Part shown: in pieces, positions 43,289-49,928 of the stretch
Layout of the letters: every line of letters begins with the position of its first letter
Numbering within the stretch: position 1 is the stretch's first letter
From: CAZUMW01 sp964621615
GTDB lineage: Bacteria > Desulfobacterota > WTBG01 > CAIYCZ01 > CAIRTM01
Direction: 5' to 3'
DNA: 64,000 nt
Assembly: GCA_964621615.1 (NCBI GenBank)
Contig: CAZUMW010000008.1
Location: 1 to 64,000, forward strand
The notes under the pieces: model-generated
What the model was told of the DNA's origin: nothing
The model's input: only the letters and a program-made list of their open reading frames with translations
Database searches by the model: none
Translations under genes and position numbers: made by a program

Positions 43289-44539
43289 TCAGGCTGCTGT
43301 CACTCTGCCCAGAAGCACTTCCCGGAGCAGATGCAGCGCAGCATGAGCGCTCATCATCTGTACCTGCTGCCTGTTTCCCGAAAAAAGATAGCGGCGCACA
43401 ACAGCACCGTCTTGCCAGTCAATACAGACAAAAACCGTACCAACCGGCTTGCCGTCGGTCCCCCCGGAGGGGCCGGCTATTCCGGTCACCCCCAGGCCGT
43501 ACGTAGCGCCCGCACGCGTCCGGGCCCCCCGGGCCATCTGCCGGGCAACCGGCTCACTCACTGCGCCGTGCTGCTTCAGCGGGGCTTCGGCCACTCCCAG
43601 CAGCTCCCGCTTCGCCCGGTTGGTGTACGTTACGAGACAGCGGTCAAAATAGTGCGAGCTTCCGGCATTACGTGTAATACAATGCGCAATAAGCCCGCCG
43701 GTACACGACTCGGCAACAGCAAGCGTTGCGGACCGCTCCTGCAAGAGATCTCCGACAACCCCTGCGGCATCCCGGTCGCTGTCGGTATAAATGTATTCAC
43801 CGATCCGCTCATAGATCACGCTTTTTACCGCATCAAGCTTTTTTTTCAGCCCCCCGGGATCGGATCCCCGTGCCGTTAACCTGATGCGAATTTCAGGAAA
43901 CTGCGGATAATAGCCTACGGAAACCGTATCAGCGGGGGGCAGAAACCCGTTAAGCCGCTCATGAATTTCAGACTCCCAAAGCCCGAAAACTTTCAGCGTG
44001 GCGTCTGTCATAGCCAGGCGCTGCCCTGTCGCGCGCATAATAGCAGGGATGATATGCTCACGGGTCAGTGCGCGCACTTCTTCAGGCACGCCGGGGACAA
44101 AAAAATACCGCCGCTTTTCATGCATAACCATAAACCCGCAGGCAGTCCCGACAGGATTTTCCAGCACAGCCGCCCCTTCAGGCAGCATCGCCTGCTTTTT
44201 ATGGGCCTCCCGCAGCGGCCGTCCCCATTCCTTGAGACGGGCGGCCATAAGCGAAAAGGCTTCCTCATTTAAAACAAGGGGCCTGGCAAAAGCTGCGGCT
44301 GCCGCCTGTGCGGTTTTGTCGTCTTCTGTCGGGCCGAGGCCGCCGGTTGCAATAACGAATTGCGTTTCGGGGAGGGCTCCCAGCAGGGCGCGCTCAATCG
44401 CCCGGCAGTCATCGCCGACGCTGGTTATGCGTGATATGGACATTCCGGCGGCGCTCAGCAGCCCGGAAATGCTGCAGGCATTGCTGTCCGCCGTAGCCCC
44501 TGACAGAAGCTCATCACCGATAGTAAGTATTTCGACCAT
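43289..44539 (-). CDS. cinA: CinA family nicotinamide-nucleotide amidase
   Basis: The 416-residue protein joins an N-terminal MoaB/MogA-like COG1058 domain (EILTIGDELLSGATADSN, ATGGLGPTEDDKT; 1-170) with a C-terminal PncC-type deamidase domain (VAESCTGGLIAH, DRCLVTYTNRAKRELLGV, GLGVTGIAGPSGGT). It recycles nicotinamide mononucleotide produced by NAD consumption, for example by DNA ligase. The order cinA-thpR-recA-recX fits a link to DNA metabolism. Confidence 0.92.
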   Translation of the reverse strand: MVEILTIGDELLSGATADSNACSISGLLSAAGMSISRITSVGDDCRAIERALLGALPETQFVIATGGLGPTEDDKTAQAAAAAFARPLVLNEEAFSLMAARLKEWGRPLREAHKKQAMLPEGAAVLENPVGTACGFMVMHEKRRYFFVPGVPEEVRALTREHIIPAIMRATGQRLAMTDATLKVFGLWESEIHERLNGFLPPADTVSVGYYPQFPEIRIRLTARGSDPGGLKKKLDAVKSVIYERIGEYIYTDSDRDAAGVVGDLLQERSATLAVAESCTGGLIAHCITRNAGSSHYFDRCLVTYTNRAKRELLGVAEAPLKQHGAVSEPVARQMARGARTRAGATYGLGVTGIAGPSGGTDGKPVGTVFVCIDWQDGAVVRRYLFSGNRQQVQMMSAHAALHLLREVLLGRVTAA

Positions 44540-44563
44540 TGCGTTCCCGGTATCCCCACTGCC

Positions 44564-45034
44564 TTACCAGCTCAGCAGCACCCGCATCAGCTGCAGGCAC
44601 ACATTGGTGTAAATTCCCGCGACAACATCATCAAACACAATGCCGGTGCCGCCGGCGACCTTGTCATTAATACGATTTGCGGGGAACGGCTTCACGATAT
44701 CAAAAAATCTGAAAATAAAAAAACCGGCTGCAATGAACCGCCAATCCGGCACAAAGGTTGCCATAGCGAACAGATACCCGGCAATTTCATCTATCACCAC
44801 CTCAGGGGGATCTTTATGGTCATAAATTCGCGCCGCCTCAGCAGAAAGCCATACGGCGGCACCGGTAAGCAGGATCGTGGCAAAAATATACAGCGGTATC
44901 GGCAAAAGCGACAGGGGCAGATATACCGCAATGCCCGCCACTGTCCCGACAGTGCCGGAAACAACCGGCGAATAGCCGGTCAGGAAGCCGGATGCAAAAA
45001 AAATGATGATTTTCTGCCTGATATTCCTAACCAT
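44564..45034 (-). CDS. pgpA: phosphatidylglycerophosphatase A
   Basis: PgpA removes phosphate from phosphatidylglycerophosphate in the inner membrane. The 156-residue protein has several membrane helices and the family motifs SGTVGTVAG, VVIDEIAGYL and FRFFDIVKPFPANRIND, ending with 'GIVFDDVVAGIY'. Its start overlaps the stop of the cyclophilin-like gene by eight bases, and AAAAGG precedes the ATG. Confidence 0.93.
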   Translation of the reverse strand: MVRNIRQKIIIFFASGFLTGYSPVVSGTVGTVAGIAVYLPLSLLPIPLYIFATILLTGAAVWLSAEAARIYDHKDPPEVVIDEIAGYLFAMATFVPDWRFIAAGFFIFRFFDIVKPFPANRINDKVAGGTGIVFDDVVAGIYTNVCLQLMRVLLSW

Positions 45035-45416
45035 TTTCGGCCTTTTTCACAGCCACAGCAGTTCCCTCGCACACCGCATGAAGCGCATCAGTAGATCCGC
45101 TGATTTTCCCAAACACATTCACCGGACCGGCAGGTTTGATTTCATCGTCGGTGCTTACCGGTGTTTTCCCGAAAAATATACATAAAGCAGCCCCGTCCGG
45201 CCAGTACCCTATGTCGCCCACAGCAACCGTATCCGCTGCTGTTTCGTCCAGTGGTACATGAACAGGGATCATGAAATAAATTTCCTCTCCCCAGACATGC
45301 ACTTCGCCGGAGAGAGGAAGCTGTTCCCACAGAGCATCGGCGGTCAGGCAGGAATACAGCTGTGCACTGACAGCAGCCTGATCAAATATAAAGGTAACGG
45401 TTCTGGTCATACGCAT
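45027..45416 (-). CDS. cyclophilin-like fold protein (TM1367 type)
   Basis: The 129-residue product matches the small bacterial cyclophilin-like family: a beta-rich protein with WGEEIYFMIPV, VGDIGYWPDGAALCIFFGKTP and KPAGPVNVFGKI. Catalytic residues of true cyclophilins are generally missing in this family, and its role is unknown. The ATG at 45416 was chosen as the earliest giving a compact domain; 45410 is also possible. It lies in a co-directional run from gmhA to pgpA. Confidence 0.78.
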   Translation of the reverse strand: MRMTRTVTFIFDQAAVSAQLYSCLTADALWEQLPLSGEVHVWGEEIYFMIPVHVPLDETAADTVAVGDIGYWPDGAALCIFFGKTPVSTDDEIKPAGPVNVFGKISGSTDALHAVCEGTAVAVKKAENG

Positions 45417-45505
45417 AATTGTTTTTGCTTTACTCGCGTGCCGGCCCCGGATTTTCCCGCCGCAGCGCGGCTGATGATACACATACAAAAAAGAGGGGAA
45501 AGCGC

Positions 45506-46093
45506 TTATTCGGCAGCAGCCCTGTTCAGCCAGTGCCGCTCAACAAGCTCACACACTGCATGTCCGGCGCACAAATGCAGCTCCTGAATGCGGGCCGTAT
45601 TTTCAGAGGGAACAGAAAGAATGATATCGGCTGCTTCTGCAAGGATTGTTTCCCGGCCGCCGACAAAACAAATCGTTTTCAGGTTAAGTCGCCGGGCTGC
45701 ACGGCAGGCCTGTACAACATTAGCCGACGAGCCGCTTGTGCTCAATCCCCAGGCAACATCTCCTTTTTGGCCCAAAGCCTCGATCTGACGACTGAAAACG
45801 GCATCGTAATCCATATCATTTGCGATGCTTGTCAAAACGGCACAATCCGCAGTAAGCGCAATTGCCGGAAGCGGCGTTCGATAGTCAAACAGCTTATTTA
45901 CCACCTCAGCGGCAAAGTGCTGTGCCTGAGAGGCACTCCCCCCGTTGCCGAAAACAAGCAGCTTGCCGCCCCTTTCAAAGCAATCGATAAGCTCCTGTGC
46001 AGCGGCACACACGGTCTCCGCCAGCCGGTCACCACACTGCTTCAACAAATCTGCGGCTTGATCAAACATACAGCGCACTGCGTCATTTTCCAT
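45506..46093 (-). CDS. gmhA: SIS-domain phosphoheptose isomerase (GmhA-like)
   Basis: GmhA makes D-glycero-D-manno-heptose-7-phosphate for the LPS inner core. The 195-residue protein has the SIS signature FGNGGSASQAQHFAAE, SIANDMDYD, GLSTSGSSANV and a C-terminal CAGHAVCELVE helix containing the conserved His and Glu. The related protein DiaA differs by function rather than obvious motif, so DnaA regulation cannot be fully excluded. AGGG lies upstream of ATG. Confidence 0.85.
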   Translation of the reverse strand: MENDAVRCMFDQAADLLKQCGDRLAETVCAAAQELIDCFERGGKLLVFGNGGSASQAQHFAAEVVNKLFDYRTPLPAIALTADCAVLTSIANDMDYDAVFSRQIEALGQKGDVAWGLSTSGSSANVVQACRAARRLNLKTICFVGGRETILAEAADIILSVPSENTARIQELHLCAGHAVCELVERHWLNRAAAE

Positions 46094-46132
46094 ACAACAC
46101 CCTGATCGTTAACTACCGGTAAAGCGCATTAA

Positions 46133-46161
46133 AAAAGGCATATCGTTACAATATGCCTTTT
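46133..46161 (-). terminator. intrinsic terminator of rpoZ
   Basis: AAAAGGCATAT pairs with ATATGCCTTTT across a seven-base loop. On the minus strand it is followed by an unbroken T-run, directly after the rpoZ stop and before gmhA. The gmhA-to-alaS genes would therefore need their own promoter or readthrough. Confidence 0.88.
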
Positions 46162-46197
46162 ATCTGCACATCAATAGGCTGCTCCTGCGCGGGAAAA

Positions 46198-46437
46198 TCA
46201 CGATTTCCTGAAATCAACATACCCGCCTTCCAGAAGGCGCTGCTGAGCCTGTTCTGTCAAATACACCTTCCCGTCAGCGATTTCGCGCAGAGAAACAACT
46301 ACTTCACGATTATCAGGAGCTTTCACCATCTGAGCTGCACCTTTCAGCAGCTGACGGGTCCGTTTGTTTGACATATGCACCAGCACAAACCGGTTTTCAA
46401 CTTTTTTCAAACAATCCTCAACGGTTACACGGGCCAT
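46198..46437 (-). CDS. rpoZ: RNA polymerase omega subunit
   Basis: The 79-residue product starts MARVTVEDCLKKVENRF and carries the omega core pattern VHMSNKRTRQLLKGA followed by 'VVVSLREIADGKV'. Omega assists assembly of the beta' subunit and responds to ppGpp in proteobacteria. ATG 46437 has GGAGG ten bases upstream; the longer frame was rejected. It has its own near-consensus promoter and terminator, so it is a single-gene unit. Confidence 0.94.
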   Translation of the reverse strand: MARVTVEDCLKKVENRFVLVHMSNKRTRQLLKGAAQMVKAPDNREVVVSLREIADGKVYLTEQAQQRLLEGGYVDFRKS

Positions 46438-46494
46438 GTAGAAATAACCTCCAAAATGCATGAGTATTTATTATGTGGCTGAATAATCTTTTCA

Positions 46495-46522
46495 ATTATA
46501 CTTATGATACATACATTGTCAA
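46495..46522 (-). promoter_or_regulatory. near-consensus promoter of rpoZ
   Basis: On the minus strand TTGACA (46522-46517) and TATAAT (46500-46495) are separated by 16 bases, so both boxes are exact. Transcription would start near 46488, about 50 bases before the rpoZ ATG. Confidence 0.8.
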
Positions 46523-46822
46523 TTACTTTTGAATAAAACCGGGCAAAACGTTTCCGGGCCACACTCCATGATTTATTTCCACAGGTTTTCAACAACGTCG
46601 CATACCTCGATAATACACATATATTGTACGTTTAATAATTTTAAACTACAAGATATACACATGAAGAGATACAGCAGCGGATAAGCCGGCACTCTTTTTT
46701 CTTGCATCACTGTTGCGCCGTTGCTATGTATTACACTATACATTCTTTTAAAAGCAGCAATTCACGCGACATTTATTGACATTCTTATATACAGAACCGC
46801 CAATCAGGCTGGAACCGCCATT
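46523..46822. other. AT-rich divergent intergenic region upstream of the sigma-54 activator
   Basis: These 300 bases between the rpoZ promoter and the sigma-54 activator gene contain no supportable gene. The open frame that reaches back to 46721 starts with TTG and encodes a sequence unlike the PAS family. A CGGCAC...TTGCA pair near 46687 resembles a sigma-54 promoter but has the wrong spacing. Confidence 0.5.
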
Positions 46823-48157
46823 ATGCAGCAACAACATGAACAGCATTTGGAAATTATTTTAAACAGCATCGCAGACGGCGTTTTCACCATCGACCTTGAT
46901 AAAAATATCACTTCATTCAACAAAGCAGCTGAAAAAATAACCGGCATTCCTCACGATCAGGCAATCGGCCAAAAATGCTTCGAGGTCTTCCACTCAAACA
47001 TCTGCCAGGAATCATGCGCTCTTGAAAAAACCCTGCGCACCGGCAAGCAAATTATAGACCTCAAAGTCAACATAATAAACAGCCGGGGGGAAACTATACC
47101 CATCAGCGTGAGCACCGCGGTTTTAAAAAATAAAAAAGGGCAAATCGTCGGGGGCGTCGAAACATTCCGCGACCTCTCTGTTATTGAACACATGAGAAAA
47201 GAGCTGACAAAGCAGTACTCCTATGAGGATATTATCAGCAAAAACAGCGAGATACAAAAAACGCTCAGCATATTGCCCGATATCGCTCTCAGCAACAGCA
47301 CTGTGCTGATTCAGGGGCCCAGTGGCTCGGGAAAAGAAGTGTTTGCCAGAGCAATACACAATACAAGCTCCAGAAAACAGGGACCTTACATCGCGGTAAA
47401 CTGTGCCGCCCTTCCTGATGCGCTGCTTGAATCGGAATTGTTCGGCTATGTAAAAGGCGCTTTCACCGATGCAAAGCAGGACAAGCCGGGGCGCTTCTCG
47501 CTGGCAGAGGGCGGAACGCTTTTTCTGGATGAAATAGGCGATCTCTCTGCACCGCTGCAGGTTAAGCTGCTCCGGGTACTGCAGGACGGGGAATACGCAC
47601 CGCTTGGAGCAACAAAACCGGTAAAAGCCGACGTGCGCATTATCGCGGCAACACACAGAAACCTGCAGCAATGTATTGCCGAGGGGTCTTTTCGCGAAGA
47701 CCTGTACTACAGGATTAACGTTATTAAAATAGCGCTGCCTCCGCTTCGTGAGCGCCGGGAAGACATCCCGCTTCTTACCGATCACTTTATACGCCGCTTC
47801 AACCGGGAGTACGGCCGCCGGGTTAGTGGTATCTCAGCAGAAGCCCTTCAGGCGCTGATGGCATATGATTTTCCCGGCAATATCCGCGAGCTTGAAAATA
47901 TCATTGAGCACGGCTTCGTGCTGTGCCGCAACAGCGTCATCAAATATGAGCATCTGCCGCAGGAATTCCGGGAGCAGGCCCGGCAGGTCTCTATCCCGGA
48001 ACACACGTCCGAAAAGCCTCTTCTGGAGGCACAAGTCCGGGCAATAAAAAAACTGCTGCATAAACATAACGGCCATCGCGGAAAAACCGCATATGAGCTC
48101 GGCATGGACAGAAGCACCCTCTGGCGAAAAATGAAAAAATTTGGTATTATAGATTAA
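46823..48157 (+). CDS. PAS-domain sigma-54-dependent transcriptional activator
   Basis: The 444-residue protein has an N-terminal PAS domain (about 8-125), an AAA+ sigma-54 interaction domain (about 135-370) with Walker A GPSGSGKE (165-172), Walker B TLFLDEIGDL, the Arg-rich 'FREDLYYRINV' region, and a C-terminal Fis-type helix-turn-helix (AYELGMDRSTLWRKMKKFG). The loop that touches sigma-54 reads GAFTDA (212-217) instead of GAFTGA. The PAS domain holds Cys51, Cys61 and Cys65 in the spacing C-x9-C-x3-C. ATG 46823 was chosen because the PAS domain starts directly after it. Confidence 0.9.
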   Translation: MQQQHEQHLEIILNSIADGVFTIDLDKNITSFNKAAEKITGIPHDQAIGQKCFEVFHSNICQESCALEKTLRTGKQIIDLKVNIINSRGETIPISVSTAVLKNKKGQIVGGVETFRDLSVIEHMRKELTKQYSYEDIISKNSEIQKTLSILPDIALSNSTVLIQGPSGSGKEVFARAIHNTSSRKQGPYIAVNCAALPDALLESELFGYVKGAFTDAKQDKPGRFSLAEGGTLFLDEIGDLSAPLQVKLLRVLQDGEYAPLGATKPVKADVRIIAATHRNLQQCIAEGSFREDLYYRINVIKIALPPLRERREDIPLLTDHFIRRFNREYGRRVSGISAEALQALMAYDFPGNIRELENIIEHGFVLCRNSVIKYEHLPQEFREQARQVSIPEHTSEKPLLEAQVRAIKKLLHKHNGHRGKTAYELGMDRSTLWRKMKKFGIID

Positions 48158-48228
48158 AACCTTTGTGCCGATTATTTACAGTATACATTGTTAAACCCGC
48201 ACATCCTCTCAGATAAAAGCGAGCACCC

Positions 48229-48585
48229 ATGCAGCAGAACCGAACCGCATCACGGCCAAAAACAAAGATAGAAATAATGTTTAAGGAGTTCGGTGCCTTT
48301 ATTAAAGTATACATGCTCAACGTAGCCAATGGGGGCCTCTTCATAAAAACCGAAACCCCGCTTCCTCTTGACTCTCCGGTCATCTTAAATCTGAAACTGC
48401 CCGGCGAAAAGGAAATAATGGAAATTGAGGGTAAGGTTATCTGGATAAATCCTAAGGGGAGAAAAAATTCCTTCCCGAAGGGAATGGGGATTCAGTTTAT
48501 TAAAATGTCAGATGAGCATAAGGAAAAAATAGAATCCTTTGTCAATAAGTACCAAAAAGAAATACAAAGCCATTCGCTTCTTTGA
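48229..48585 (+). CDS. single-domain PilZ protein (TIGR02266-like)
   Basis: The 118-residue product is one PilZ domain. An RxxxR motif is visible as R5-TAS-R9 and the second motif as N31-VANGG, where the usual Ser of (D/N)xSxxG is Ala. The C-terminal half shows GKVIWINPKG and KGMGIQFIKMS, typical of the TIGR02266 group found in myxobacteria and deltaproteobacteria. It may bind cyclic di-GMP, with possibly weakened affinity. It follows the sigma-54 activator by 71 bases and may share its transcript. Confidence 0.8.
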   Translation: MQQNRTASRPKTKIEIMFKEFGAFIKVYMLNVANGGLFIKTETPLPLDSPVILNLKLPGEKEIMEIEGKVIWINPKGRKNSFPKGMGIQFIKMSDEHKEKIESFVNKYQKEIQSHSLL

Positions 48586-48675
48586 CCGGCTTTGCCCCTG
48601 TCGTTGCTATCATCCGAACATCTGAACCGGCCACGGGAAAATTTTTTATTTACCGCGCAGCAGCATCTCCCCTGC

Positions 48676-49212
48676 TCATGGTCTGAGCGGCTTGAGATCG
48701 TTCCGACAGCGAACGGCATTCACCGCTGTCAGCATATCAGGGTCACGGCTCAGCAGTTTATTTAGGCGCCCGGTTGAAACGCAGAGGCTTCGGGCTGCTT
48801 CCGCTACTTTGCCGCCTGCCGCATCAACCGCATCAAGCACTGCTGCACACAGCAGTGGATAGGAAGGATTTTTTTGTTTTATTGCAAAAAGCTCCTGCAA
48901 TGAAACCTCATATGAAAGCGCTGTGCGGATTTCAGGCACAGAAGTCTCCTGGGGCCTTATGCCTAATGCAATTGCTTTTCTCAAGCGCCGCAGGGCCCGT
49001 GACTTGTTTTCCTGCTGCGACCTGCTTTCTTCGGCAATCGCTGACACTTTTGTATCATGGTGCGTAATGCGCACTGCGCTGTATTTTCTGTTACGCTTTT
49101 GACCGCCCGGCCCGGACGCTGAATACACATCCACCCGGCAGCTTTTCAGCAGCCGCGCATCATCCAAATATAAATATTGATATGCGCCACCTGGAATTCT
49201 CAGCATATCCAT
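48676..49212 (-). CDS. release-factor-like protein with GGQ motif, no codon-recognition domain
   Basis: The 178-residue protein carries a class I release-factor catalytic domain (about 22-95) with SGPGGQKRNRKYSAVRITH, where the GGQ is at 36-38. It lacks the SPF/PAT anticodon-mimic domain. The C-terminal half (about 110-178) has a small helical module (AGGKVAEAARSLCVSTGRLNKLL) resembling a helix-turn-helix. Related proteins such as ArfB/YaeJ rescue stalled ribosomes through a basic tail, which is not obvious here. Function is inferred only from the GGQ domain. No clear ribosome binding site is present. Confidence 0.78.
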   Translation of the reverse strand: MDMLRIPGGAYQYLYLDDARLLKSCRVDVYSASGPGGQKRNRKYSAVRITHHDTKVSAIAEESRSQQENKSRALRRLRKAIALGIRPQETSVPEIRTALSYEVSLQELFAIKQKNPSYPLLCAAVLDAVDAAGGKVAEAARSLCVSTGRLNKLLSRDPDMLTAVNAVRCRNDLKPLRP

Positions 49213-49231
49213 TGTAATATAATATCCAATA

Positions 49232-49240
49232 GTGCCCGAT
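49232..49240. repeat. 9-bp target-site duplication, left copy
   Basis: GTGCCCGAT stands directly left of the miniature inverted-repeat element and recurs exactly at 49526-49534 directly to its right. Confidence 0.75.
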
Positions 49241-49525
49241 CAGTAGTGTCCAAAATAAGTTACGAAGCCGGTTCGGGCGGGTCTCTGCACAGCCTCCGCA
49301 ACAAGTTCAAAAGGTTATGGAACGGCATGTGCCGTTATATTTCAGTACACAAACGGCCCGGCGGGCGGTGCCGCCCGGGACAATCCCTGCAAAATGCCTG
49401 CTCCGCAGTTATACTTAGCAGCATCGGGCCGCCCATGGAGTGAGGTTTTATCTGGCGGCGGCTGCGCAGAGCCCCCGCCCGAACCGGCTTTTGTTGAATG
49501 CTTTCATTTATTTTGGACACGTTTG
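49241..49525. mobile_element. MITE-like non-autonomous element with long imperfect terminal inverted repeats
   Basis: The 285-bp element has ends CAGTAGTGTCCAAAATAA and CAAACGTGTCCAAAATAA (right end read on the minus strand). Both ends then share AAGCCGGTTCGGGCGGG and a diverged CTCTGC.CAGCC..CCGC, so each terminal repeat spans about 55-65 bases, with about ten extra bases in the right copy. The same 9-bp sequence GTGCCCGAT flanks it on both sides. Inside are palindromes AACGGCA-TG-TGCCGTT and GGGCGG-TG-CCGCCC but no transposase. The 9-bp duplication and CA-ends fit a DDE-type family, perhaps IS4-like. The parent element is not identified. Confidence 0.78.
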
Positions 49526-49534
49526 GTGCCCGAT
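49526..49534. repeat. 9-bp target-site duplication, right copy
   Basis: This is the exact second copy of GTGCCCGAT that flanks the miniature element. Confidence 0.75.
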
Positions 49535-49564
49535 ATATTTTCACAGCCGCAGCAAGGAGGCTTT

Positions 49565-49594
49565 AACAGAGATTATACTCATATCTCTGTTTTT
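49565..49594 (+). terminator. orphan intrinsic terminator
   Basis: AACAGAGAT pairs with ATCTCTGTT across a nine-base loop and is followed by T-residues on the plus strand. No plus-strand gene ends just upstream. A consensus-like AAGGAGG at 49555-49561 without a start codon precedes it, so both may be relics of a gene disrupted near the miniature element. Confidence 0.55.
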
Positions 49595-49928
49595 GTGTAT
49601 ACCATAACAGACACACATGTTAACCGGCAACTGAAACGGCACCTGCTTTGAAGAGGGGTCATAATTTTGACAGATTAACGCCCGAGGGGATTACCAAACA
49701 GGACAGAATACAGCAATCCGTGCTGAAAGCCGTGGCGATGAGGTATAAACGCCTGCTAATTTCGGCGAATATATGCAAATGCGGGCGCAGAGGAAATTAT
49801 TTTTGAATCGCTCAAAAAAAATACGAAACACTTTTACGTTGGTATACTATTTGATTATATGATAAACAAAATATCAGTTTTTTACAGATTGCCATATTAT
49901 CATGGCTCAACCAAGGCCGGTGCATCGC
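49595..49928. other. gene-poor region upstream of the propeller protein
   Basis: A short frame (49648-49806, TTG start, 52 codons) encodes FDRLTPEGITKQDRIQQ... but has no ribosome binding site or recognisable family and may be a pseudogene fragment. A -10-like TATACT lies at 49843-49848 without a good -35 box and could serve the propeller gene. Confidence 0.35.

Noticed and set aside
46687..46711. CGGCAC...TTGCA resembling a sigma-54 promoter upstream of the PAS activator
   Set aside because: The two elements are separated by about four bases too many, so GG and GC would not lie at -24 and -12.
46721..46822. N-terminal extension of the sigma-54 activator from a TTG
   Set aside because: The added residues are hydrophobic and unlike PAS-activator N-termini, and no ribosome binding site precedes the TTG.
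49335..49544. Minus-strand 69-codon frame inside the miniature element
   Set aside because: It is composed mostly of the element's inverted repeats and palindromes and shows no transposase motif.
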